A DNA stretch of 8,495 nt. Source: Chromatiales bacterium (GTDB taxonomy: Bacteria; Pseudomonadota; Gammaproteobacteria; SZUA-152). This document shows positions 1-5,823 of the stretch, piece by piece. Below the pieces are notes generated by a model, which had not been told where the DNA came from, searched no databases, and worked only from the letters and a program-made list of their open reading frames with translations. The position numbers were made by a program, and so were the translations under genes. The first letter of the stretch is position 1. Every line of letters begins with the position of its first letter. The stretch lies in contig JALTPW010000769.1 in NCBI GenBank assembly GCA_026999335.1, positions 1 to 8,495 of the forward strand. The letters are read 5' to 3'.

Positions 1-80
1 CCTCGTTCCTCGAGCCAGGAGACAGCGCCCACCTCATCGCCCCACAGGTGCACCACGGCGGTGTCAATTTTCCCTACCAT
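1..80 (-). CDS. hipA: HipA-like serine/threonine kinase toxin, N-terminal fragment (cut by window edge)
   Basis: Only the first 26 codons are inside the window; the gene continues past position 1. The ATG at 80-78 lies inside the last codons of the upstream repressor gene, giving a 7-base overlap (74-80), and a GGAAG ribosome-binding site sits 7 bases before it. The peptide begins MVGKIDTAVVHLWGDEVGAV, and the residues V-x-L-W-G-x-x-V-G-x-V-x-W match the start of the HipA N-terminal subdomain. HipA-type proteins are kinases that in Escherichia coli phosphorylate glutamyl-tRNA synthetase and induce dormancy; the target here is unknown. The overlap with a HipB-like gene is the usual antitoxin-first, translationally coupled layout. 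The catalytic part is outside the window, so an intact kinase cannot be confirmed. Confidence 0.72.
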   Translation of the reverse strand, partial: MVGKIDTAVVHLWGDEVGAVSWLEER

Positions 81-406
81 TCACTGTCTTCCGGCGGATG
101 CCGTGGGGCGTGCTGGCCCGAGGCACGCTGTCGCTGCTTACCCTGCATGCGTGCCAGTTGCAGAGGACTGACGGCGGATTCCGGGAGACAGTTGTCCAGC
201 TCTTGCAGCGCCCCCAGTTCGCGTAACACGGCAACAAGGCTGGACAGCTTGCCGCGTCCAGCTTCTAGTGACTTGATCACGTTGAGCGACAGTGCCGTGG
301 CTGTGGCGAGCTGCTGCTGGGTCACATTTTTGCGCAAGCGCAGTGAACGAAGGCGCTGTCCCAGCTCGGCGATAATAGCCTGGTCTGTCATGGAGTAAAG
401 ATCCAT
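74..406 (-). CDS. hipB: HipB-like XRE-family HTH repressor/antitoxin
   Basis: A 110-residue DNA-binding protein. An XRE/Cro-type helix-turn-helix spans about residues 15-65, with TQQQLATATAL (29-39) as the likely second helix and SLNVIKSLEAGRG (40-52) as the recognition helix. The tail SPLQLARMQGKQRQRASG (80-97) is basic, a pattern seen in HipB-like regulators next to hipA. The first ATG (406-404) is chosen because AAGG lies 5 bases upstream; the Met at codon 6 has no ribosome-binding site. The stop overlaps the hipA-like start. By family analogy it binds its own operator and neutralises the HipA kinase. A promoter (466-493) and a perfect 12-base palindrome (426-437) lie just upstream and fit autoregulation. 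It could instead be a plain XRE regulator, but the downstream HipA start argues for a toxin-antitoxin pair. Confidence 0.8.
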   Translation of the reverse strand: MDLYSMTDQAIIAELGQRLRSLRLRKNVTQQQLATATALSLNVIKSLEAGRGKLSSLVAVLRELGALQELDNCLPESAVSPLQLARMQGKQRQRASGQHAPRHPPEDSEW

Positions 407-425
407 AACAGCCTTAAAATAGTAT

Positions 426-437
426 ATTATGCATAAT
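426..437. promoter_or_regulatory. AT-rich perfect palindrome, candidate HipB operator
   Basis: ATTATGCATAAT is a perfect 12-base palindrome 20 bases upstream of the hipB-like start, in the transcript leader just after the predicted start point. Its position suits autorepression by a dimeric XRE protein. It does not match the E. coli HipB operator (TATCC-N8-GGATA), so the assignment rests on position and symmetry only. Confidence 0.4.
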
Positions 438-465
438 TATTAAAGTTATAGCCTGATTTAGGATT

Positions 466-493
466 ACTATAGGCTTGGCTGTTGAAAAGTCAA
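466..493 (-). promoter_or_regulatory. Candidate sigma70 promoter for hipBA
   Basis: On the minus strand, TTGACT (493-488) is followed after 16 bases by TATAGT (471-466). Each hexamer matches the consensus at 5 of 6 positions. Transcription would start near 459, giving a leader of about 50 bases that includes the 426-437 palindrome. Other AT-rich -10-like hexamers occur nearby, so the choice is not unique. Confidence 0.5.
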
Positions 494-621
494 TGTAGGT
501 TTATTCACCTCCGGGTAAGGGTTTAACCCCGATTAATCACCGCCTTTAGACGATTAGATTTATCAGCGCTGCTCAGTGAATGGCGGGTGGCGGATGGTGG
601 CGCGTTGTTTCAGTAGCCCGG

Positions 622-743
622 GTAGGATGCTGGTGAGCTCTACGAAGCGCATCGTTCGAGAACGGTGACCACCACGATCACGCGTGTCGAAAACGCAATA
701 ACATGCAATCGATGCGGTTCGCTACCGCTCACCAGCATCCTAC
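622..743. repeat. REPIN-like element: two GTAG-headed REP palindromes in inverted orientation
   Basis: The left arm (622-654) and the reverse complement of the right arm (743-710) both begin GTAGGATGCTGGTGAGC and both end CGCATCG, with small differences between. Each arm can also fold on itself through GATGC/GCATC. The 55-base spacer holds a weaker inner symmetry (TCGA...GTG...CAC...TCGA, 656-690). A 5' GTAG followed by an imperfect palindrome is the hallmark of REP sequences moved by RAYT transposases, and an inverted pair is a REPIN/BIME. The core is shared with the element at 8382-8454. Confidence 0.75.
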
Positions 744-831
744 AACGCCAGCCTAATTTCTTCCGGTATCCGAAATGATAATGTGACGTCAATGGGGCAG
801 CACGGTTGTTATGCAATCAACGGATTAGGTT

Positions 832-853
832 AACAGCCCAGATTTGGGCTGTT
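832..853. terminator. Hairpin 3' of the small membrane-protein gene
   Basis: A perfect 9-base stem, AACAGCCCA/TGGGCTGTT, with loop GATT. It lies about 40 bases past the stop of the minus-strand small gene. The T-run (TTTTC) follows the stem only in plus-strand reading, so as a terminator for the minus-strand gene it is weak; it may act in both directions. Confidence 0.5.
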
Positions 854-892
854 TTCGGCTATTCAAGCCAACAACAGTGTGTTTTCAGGCCG

Positions 893-1093
893 TTACTGTA
901 TGGTCGAGAAGGTTGGGGAGTGTTTGCTGTCCGGGCGAGGGGATTCGCCACTTTGGATCACGTTCGATTGATTGCTGGCCAGCTGTGTGCCGCTATCCGC
1001 CGTGGCCAGCATGCCCTGTGCCAGGGCGGTGGCAATGACGCCGAGGCCCACAACGATAACCAGAACAGCCAATAAGTCGGGCTTTCTCTTCAT
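893..1093 (-). CDS. Small single-pass membrane protein of unknown function
   Basis: A 66-residue protein if started at the ATG at 1093. It has a short basic N-terminus (MKRKPD), one strongly hydrophobic segment at about residues 7-26 (LLAVLVIVVGLGVIATALAQ), and a polar Ser/Asn/Gln-rich tail of about 40 residues. The charge pattern suggests either an N-in membrane anchor or an uncleaved or cleaved Sec signal; ALAQG offers a possible cleavage site. Start choice is uncertain: an ATG two codons earlier (1099) and a TTG at 1165 are in frame, and none has a clear ribosome-binding site. The hydrophobic segment directly after Lys/Arg residues, and a hairpin after the stop, favour a real gene. I do not recognise a family. 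It stands alone between repeats. Confidence 0.55.
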   Translation of the reverse strand: MKRKPDLLAVLVIVVGLGVIATALAQGMLATADSGTQLASNQSNVIQSGESPRPDSKHSPTFSTIQ

Positions 1094-1181
1094 CTGCATA
1101 GTGTTCGCATAAAGTGCGTATCTTCCGGTATTTGTTGAGCTTAGGTTATATCTGGTGCTCAACAATTCTCAGTTTCCTGGC

Positions 1182-1248
1182 GTAGGGCGGGCACTGCCCA
1201 CCATCGCTGCCGGGATGGAAGAAAACGGGCGGGCGACGACCATCCTAC
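1182..1248. repeat. REP-like inverted pair
   Basis: At 1182-1202, GTAG is followed by the near-palindrome GGCGGGCACTGCCCACC. At 1248-1213 on the minus strand, GTAG precedes GATGG and a matching CCATC about 20 bases later. The pair faces inward like the element at 622-743, with different palindromes. The second unit is degenerate, so its assignment is less certain. Confidence 0.55.
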
Positions 1249-1360
1249 CAAGAGAGTTGCTCAGCGGAGTATCTATTTGTTGTTGTCGCAGCGGACGCTT
1301 TTCGTGTTCCGGCGGCGACACTATTCTACGTTATTTCCATAGAATTCCAAGAGGAATTGC

Positions 1361-1387
1361 GCCGCCCACAGAGAACCTGTGGGCGGC
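1361..1387 (-). terminator. Terminal hairpin of the three-gene operon
   Basis: A perfect 11-base GC-rich stem, GCCGCCCACAG/CTGTGGGCGGC, with a 5-base loop. It begins 13 bases after the stop codon of the last operon gene. In minus-strand reading the stem is followed by GCAATTCCTCTT, which is only loosely T-rich, so termination may be partial or the hairpin may protect the 3' end. Confidence 0.7.
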
Positions 1388-1399
1388 AACGTTTGGGGG

Positions 1400-3043
1400 T
1401 TAGGTGGTGGTGGGGGCGACGATGGGCTGGAAGGCGATGAGGCTGTCCAGATCAGTGCCGAGGCCGTTGCCAAACCGGTTGCTGTAGTCGCCCTGCTCTC
1501 CGTGCAGGGCCATGTAATTCAGCAGTACGGTCTGCACCAGCATGTTGACATCGTTGGCGGCGAGGGGGGCGTTGACGGTTTCCACCGAGCCGTCAGGGCG
1601 GAAGCTGCCGATCTGCACGCCAGTTTCTGTACCGGCCAGGTTTCTGGGGCGGCCGTTGGGATTAAAGACCAGGAAAAAAGAGGCTGCGGTGGAGGAATTG
1701 TCGCCGGTCCATACGCCCTTGCCGCGGCCATTCTCGGAGTTGTCGAGGGTACCGTTGCTGGCCACGGAACCGTCGCTGAAGACGTAGATCATCAGCGGCT
1801 TGCCGCGCTTCGCGGCGTATTCCAGGCAGGCGCCGATGCAGATACCAGCGCGCAGGTCGCGGATCTCACCCACAGCGCGATCACCGGTGTGGTAGTCATA
1901 ACCACCCATCTGGATAGTGCCGGCGCCGGCATAGCCGTCGATGACCATTTTCATCACTGAAGCGGTCTTGCGGAATTCGCCGCTGCTGTTGAATTCCGCC
2001 TCGCTGAAGATGCCGTTGGGGCCGACGATATCGGCGTCCTGTGCCGGGTCGATATTGACACCGACGAAACGGTCGGCGATATCGGCGGACTTGAGATAGC
2101 CGCAGCGGATGAGGTTGAGGATGCGTTCATTGTCGCCAATTCCGGTCAACTGGGTATCGGCGAGACTGATCTTCTGGTCGCTGAGGCGTACCGCGGACTC
2201 CATTACCGCGCGTACGTCGGTGGGGCCGCTGGGGCCGCTGAGCACCGAGAGAAGATCGCCGGTCTCTACCAGGCCGGTGACATCCGAGGGGCGGTCGACT
2301 TTAGTGGGGCGCCACTCGGGCTTGATGAGCAGGGCGGGAGCGACGGAATTGCCACCGGACTCCGAACTGCGTGAGCCGATGAGGCGTGTGATCTCGCCGT
2401 CAGCACCGATTGCGGCGATGCCGTACATGGGATTATGCGGATTATTGGCGGTGTCGTTGTCGGAGCGTGCCGGGATGACCGCGCCATTGACCTTGGTGGC
2501 AGTGTTGGCCAAGTTGGTTCTGCTGAGGATGCCACGCAGGAAACCGCTGTCCGAGTGGAAGGGCAGACCGAGGGTGATGTCGGTGAAGTCATCCTCACTG
2601 GTGTTGATGTCCTGGTTGGGGCCGTTGAGAGGCGGGTTGGTATCCACGCCACCGGGCACCATGTCGCCGGGAACGCCCATCTTGCTATAGCCGGCAACGC
2701 TGAGGGGGTCGTCCAAGTAGCCGCCACGGCCACCCACCAACACGTTGGAGCCAACCATGCTGGCGCCGCCGGCGAGGTCGAAGCAGATGAAGGGAATCTT
2801 GCCGCCACTACCAAGGCCCGTTAACGGGCAGCCAGCGCCGGTGGCCAGGGCTTGCAGGTCACCGGACAGGTCGGCCTGCGCCAGACGTGGGTTGCCCAGC
2901 AGGCTGAGCAGGGCGCCGCCGGCGACCACACCGCTGCCAGAAATGAAGCTCTGGCGCAGGAAGTCGCGGCGGGTGACCGGGCGCCGGTGGTCGGTGTGGT
3001 ACAGCGGGGCGTCGGGGTGAAGGGAGTGACGTCGTTTAGCCAT
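1400..3043 (-). CDS. Tat-exported DUF1501-like protein
   Basis: A 547-residue protein, third in the operon. The ATG at 3043 has GAGGA 7 bases upstream; the open frame extends further but inside the preceding gene's end. The N-terminus carries a twin-arginine motif T-R-R-D-F-L-R (24-30), a hydrophobic stretch (36-50) and an AQA site (55-57), so it should be folded before export. The body shows DUF1501-like landmarks: an L-A-G-G-A-S block (90-95) after a beta strand, GGYDYH (380-385) where the family has GGWDTH, a helix and an LMIYVFSDG strand (417-425), and an asparagine/glycine-rich loop (428-447) in place of the usual SEFGRT...DHG. DUF1501 proteins are placed near the alkaline phosphatase superfamily, but no activity is established and the metal-ligand pattern looks altered. 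No CXXCH motif is present. The start is 31 bases after the upstream stop, so the two genes are co-transcribed. Family assignment is from motif recall. Confidence 0.75.
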   Translation of the reverse strand: MAKRRHSLHPDAPLYHTDHRRPVTRRDFLRQSFISGSGVVAGGALLSLLGNPRLAQADLSGDLQALATGAGCPLTGLGSGGKIPFICFDLAGGASMVGSNVLVGGRGGYLDDPLSVAGYSKMGVPGDMVPGGVDTNPPLNGPNQDINTSEDDFTDITLGLPFHSDSGFLRGILSRTNLANTATKVNGAVIPARSDNDTANNPHNPMYGIAAIGADGEITRLIGSRSSESGGNSVAPALLIKPEWRPTKVDRPSDVTGLVETGDLLSVLSGPSGPTDVRAVMESAVRLSDQKISLADTQLTGIGDNERILNLIRCGYLKSADIADRFVGVNIDPAQDADIVGPNGIFSEAEFNSSGEFRKTASVMKMVIDGYAGAGTIQMGGYDYHTGDRAVGEIRDLRAGICIGACLEYAAKRGKPLMIYVFSDGSVASNGTLDNSENGRGKGVWTGDNSSTAASFFLVFNPNGRPRNLAGTETGVQIGSFRPDGSVETVNAPLAANDVNMLVQTVLLNYMALHGEQGDYSNRFGNGLGTDLDSLIAFQPIVAPTTT

Positions 3044-3074
3044 GGTGTTGTCCTCGAATAAGTCCTTGCCGCAG

Positions 3075-5732
3075 TTATTGGATAAGCATCGCCGCACTGC
3101 CCAGGGTGGCGGTGCAGAGGGCCTTGGCGATAGCGCGAGTGCGGATATCGTTACCTCCACCGGCTGCCAGACGATCGAACAGGTTGCCAGGATAGGCAAT
3201 ACCGTTTGCGTCGGTGGCTGGAGGTGCCGTAAACAGTTCTGCCGCGAGTTCTTCGCGTGCCGGCACGCCACTCAGTACATTGCCACTGTCGTTGCTATGG
3301 GGCAGGCTGATCATGTTGTCGTACAGGGCATTCAGCATCTGTTGTTTCTGAGCTGAATAGCCGCTGCCGTAGGCCGTGGCCACGTCAGCGCCGAAGTCGA
3401 AGTTGCCATAGAAGGTGGTACGCAGGCCACTGTCTTCCACCAATCCATTGCAGTACTGCATTGCCAACTGGGCGATGGCCATCTGGTGCGCTGATAGGAA
3501 GCCGCCGATGTCTTCCCGGCTCGGTAGCTGTTGCTTGATGGTGAGATAGGTGTCCTTCACCGACTCGTTGCCGGCGGCGTGCATGTCGACACCGGTGATA
3601 GCGGCCATGCTGGCGTTGATTTCGTCGAAGGTGCGCAGGCCGATGTCCGATACCTGCGGGCTGTCGCCGGACGGCGCCATGCAGTCGCTGATGGGATCAC
3701 AGACCCTGTCGACGCGCACGTCGGGGCCGCTGTTGCCCAGCCGCTCGAAGGTGAGGAAGAACTCATCCGCATCGGGGCCCTTCTCCAGGGCGATGATGGT
3801 GCCCAGCTCGGACAGCACCTGCCCACCGTTGGTGTAGAGATTACTGCTCACCGTGGTATCGATGTTGCGGAAGGCCTGGCCGACGGCGGGCTCCCTGCCG
3901 TTGAGGCCGAGACGCAAATTCTTGACGACAAAGTTACCGGGTTGGAAGTCGGGATCCAGGCTGACCAGGATGGGTTTGTAGAACAGGTAGCTGTAATCGT
4001 CGTACTGGCTGACCGTGAATATCACGTAGGTGCCCTGATCCGCTGGCGGCGGGCTGGCGAACAGATGCTCGCTGACGTTGAACAGGAGCAGGAATTTCTC
4101 GCCCACGCCGGCCTTGAAGTTCTGTTCGATCTGCGTCTCGCTCATGGCGCGGTCATAGATAGCCACCAGGCGCAGCTTGCCCTGCCAAGCTTGGCTGCCG
4201 CCGGACTCGCTGCCGAACACCAGGGGGTAGCTGTCGTCCCAGTCGGCCAGGGTGTCGGTGAGCGAGGTGGTGTCGATACTATCGCCGGTGTATTCGCCGT
4301 TGACGTAGATGCGACGGCCATTGTTGCGACTGTAGGTAACCACCACATGCTGCTGGACGGCCTGCGCGTCTTCGGCATCGGCATCGGTGATCAATGACGG
4401 CTCACCGTTGGCGTTGGTACTGCTGCTGCGGTGCATGAATTCGTAGCGGTATTCGGCCTGGCCGAGGGTGAAATTACGGCTGTTTTCACTGGCCGAGTAG
4501 CTAATAATGCGCGCCGGATCGCCGGCCGCGCCCTGGCTGACATTGCCGGGAACCACCCAGGCCTCGATGGAATATTCACCGCTGGCGACGATGCGGTTGC
4601 GCAGCTTTTGCGTATCGGCGGGACTGGCGTGGGCACCGCCGCCGAGGAATTCAACGCCCCAACCACCGACCCACCTGAAGTCGCTGCCCTCGTCACCGTC
4701 CAGGCTCAAGTTGAGCGCCGGTGTGACACCGCTGGTGTCGGAAATGACGTTGCCGACACCAGCCCGGAATTGGTACAGGGCGATGGTGCCGGATTCGTCA
4801 CGTGGCGCATCGCCACTGGCGATCAGGCCGTCCCTCAGCCCCAGAGCCTTGCTGATGACCCAGTTGGTGTCGACTTCGCTGGGCAGGTCGATGGTACCGG
4901 CAAATTCCTCAATGGCGGTACGCATCTCCGTGGCGCAGGTGTACTTGTCCGTGACCTCGTCAGCTGCGGACAGATCCCAGCAGTTGTGGCCCTCAGTCAG
5001 GCGCCGCACAAGGCTCGAGCTGGCGGGATTGTCGAGATTGATGACCTGGGGGTTGCTGAGCAGGGCCGCATAGGCATCGGCAGCATCGTTTTCGGCGAAA
5101 TACGGTGACTGCGGGACGGAGACAGGGGGCGAACTGACGTGGCAGGTGACGCAGTAAGTTTTTAGCAGTTGGTGCAGAGAGGCGAAGTTGTTCAAGTCAG
5201 GTGGATTGGGCAGGGTCTTGCTGGTGCCGGCATCCTTCTGTTCCGGGGCCTCCAGTACGAGGGTGTTGCCACCCCCGTTGCCACCATCGTCGTTGTTCCA
5301 GTTTTTGATGAAAGCGATAATGTTGTCTTCCATCGCGCCGCATGTGGATGCGGGATCGCAACTGCCCTTGTGTCCAGTTTGTACGGTGACGATGATCTTG
5401 GAGACCTCAGGGGAAGTGAGGTTCACCAAGCCTGACTTTTTGGTCGCGTTATAGGCCGTGTTGACATCTCCCTCGTGCAGAAACTGGAGTGATGCGGGAG
5501 CGCTGCTGTCATGGCAATTTTCGCAACTGTAGTTTGCGATCATGGGGCCCCAGAATTCCCGCTGGAAATCACAGGTATCGTCCGTATCGCAGTTGGGCCC
5601 GCTGTATTCCGCGTTGTTGTCCGGCAGGGTGTCATTCACCGTGGTGGGCACCGCGTCACAGGCGCTGAGCAGCAGAACCGCTGCCAGGACAAGGAAACTG
5701 CGCAGGATGTATTTGGTGCTGAAAAAATTCAT
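3075..5732 (-). CDS. Di-haem c-type cytochrome lipoprotein with LamG-like domain
   Basis: An 885-residue envelope protein, second in the operon, with GGAGAG 5 bases before the ATG. A lipoprotein signal peptide (1-24) ends in the lipobox L-L-S-A-C with Cys25; Asp26 follows, which in E. coli would be an inner-membrane retention signal, though that rule varies between species. Two haem-c domains follow: CENCH at 70-74 and CVTCH at 194-198. Each is followed by the same pattern, G-H, then two Cys, then a Met (H121, C125, C131, M134; H249, C251, C266, M270), which suggests a duplicated domain with Met as candidate sixth haem ligand. A Gly/Asn-rich linker (146-156) separates them. Residues 315-543 look like a LamG/concanavalin-like domain (a YQFRAG start, IEAWV at 389-393, a QHVVVTYSRNNGRRIYVNGE block, and RLVAIYDRAMSETQI near the end). 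A beta-rich stretch (560-660) and a helical C-terminus (690-885) are not recognised. It probably relays electrons or binds surface glycans; this is inference. Confidence 0.85.
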   Translation of the reverse strand: MNFFSTKYILRSFLVLAAVLLLSACDAVPTTVNDTLPDNNAEYSGPNCDTDDTCDFQREFWGPMIANYSCENCHDSSAPASLQFLHEGDVNTAYNATKKSGLVNLTSPEVSKIIVTVQTGHKGSCDPASTCGAMEDNIIAFIKNWNNDDGGNGGGNTLVLEAPEQKDAGTSKTLPNPPDLNNFASLHQLLKTYCVTCHVSSPPVSVPQSPYFAENDAADAYAALLSNPQVINLDNPASSSLVRRLTEGHNCWDLSAADEVTDKYTCATEMRTAIEEFAGTIDLPSEVDTNWVISKALGLRDGLIASGDAPRDESGTIALYQFRAGVGNVISDTSGVTPALNLSLDGDEGSDFRWVGGWGVEFLGGGAHASPADTQKLRNRIVASGEYSIEAWVVPGNVSQGAAGDPARIISYSASENSRNFTLGQAEYRYEFMHRSSSTNANGEPSLITDADAEDAQAVQQHVVVTYSRNNGRRIYVNGEYTGDSIDTTSLTDTLADWDDSYPLVFGSESGGSQAWQGKLRLVAIYDRAMSETQIEQNFKAGVGEKFLLLFNVSEHLFASPPPADQGTYVIFTVSQYDDYSYLFYKPILVSLDPDFQPGNFVVKNLRLGLNGREPAVGQAFRNIDTTVSSNLYTNGGQVLSELGTIIALEKGPDADEFFLTFERLGNSGPDVRVDRVCDPISDCMAPSGDSPQVSDIGLRTFDEINASMAAITGVDMHAAGNESVKDTYLTIKQQLPSREDIGGFLSAHQMAIAQLAMQYCNGLVEDSGLRTTFYGNFDFGADVATAYGSGYSAQKQQMLNALYDNMISLPHSNDSGNVLSGVPAREELAAELFTAPPATDANGIAYPGNLFDRLAAGGGNDIRTRAIAKALCTATLGSAAMLIQ

Positions 5733-5766
5733 TTCGACTCTCCGTAAGTGCCGTCACTGTTTACTC

Positions 5767-5798
5767 GTGGTTGCCATTTCCGTGCCGTGGGCAACCAC
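5767..5798 (-). promoter_or_regulatory. Intercistronic hairpin between operon genes 1 and 2
   Basis: A perfect 9-base stem, GTGGTTGCC/GGCAACCAC, with a 14-base loop, in the 91-base gap after the first gene. No U-run follows it in minus-strand reading, so it is unlikely to be a full terminator. It may stabilise or process the transcript and so set different expression levels of the first and the later two genes. No promoter is evident in the gap. Confidence 0.5.
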
Positions 5799-5823
5799 AT
5801 GATGCCGTTATTGTTTTTGTGCA

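Larger units (their letters stand above)
407..892. other. Intergenic region between the small membrane-protein gene and hipB
   Basis: No convincing gene is seen over these 486 bases. The left third (410-480) is clearly AT-rich and holds the hipBA control region. Positions 622-743 hold a REPIN-like inverted repeat, and 832-853 a hairpin beyond the end of the small membrane-protein gene. The 8-base palindrome TGACGTCA (784-791) is too short to interpret. Confidence 0.7.
1094..1399. other. Intergenic region between the operon end and the small membrane-protein gene
   Basis: No gene is supported. It contains the start region of the minus-strand small gene, a REP-like pair (1182-1248) and the operon's terminal hairpin (1361-1387). 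Positions 1250-1360 show nothing I can interpret. Confidence 0.65.

Noticed and set aside
48..398. Plus-strand frame of 116 codons opposite hipB
   Set aside because: Cys/Ser/Arg-rich shadow of the HTH gene with no features of its own.
622..743. CRISPR array
   Set aside because: The repeats are inverted, only two in number, and self-complementary with GTAG heads, as in REP elements; there is no direct-repeat and spacer periodicity.
1379..1960. Plus-strand frame of 193 codons opposite the DUF1501-like gene
   Set aside because: Antisense shadow with Gly/Val-rich composition; it also crosses the operon's terminal hairpin and has no convincing start.
3044..3271. N-terminal extension of the DUF1501-like protein
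   Set aside because: The extra 76 codons lie inside the end of the upstream gene, in another frame. The ATG at 3043 has a good ribosome-binding site and places the twin-arginine motif near the N-terminus.
3531..4397. Long plus-strand frame (288 codons) opposite the lipoprotein gene
   Set aside because: It lies wholly antisense to a gene with clear domains, haem motifs, lipobox and ribosome-binding site. Its product is low-complexity Gly/Val/Ala-rich with no recognisable features, as expected for a shadow frame in GC-rich DNA.
4431..5108. Plus-strand frame of 225 codons opposite the lipoprotein gene
   Set aside because: Antisense to the haem and LamG region, with no export signal or motif of its own.
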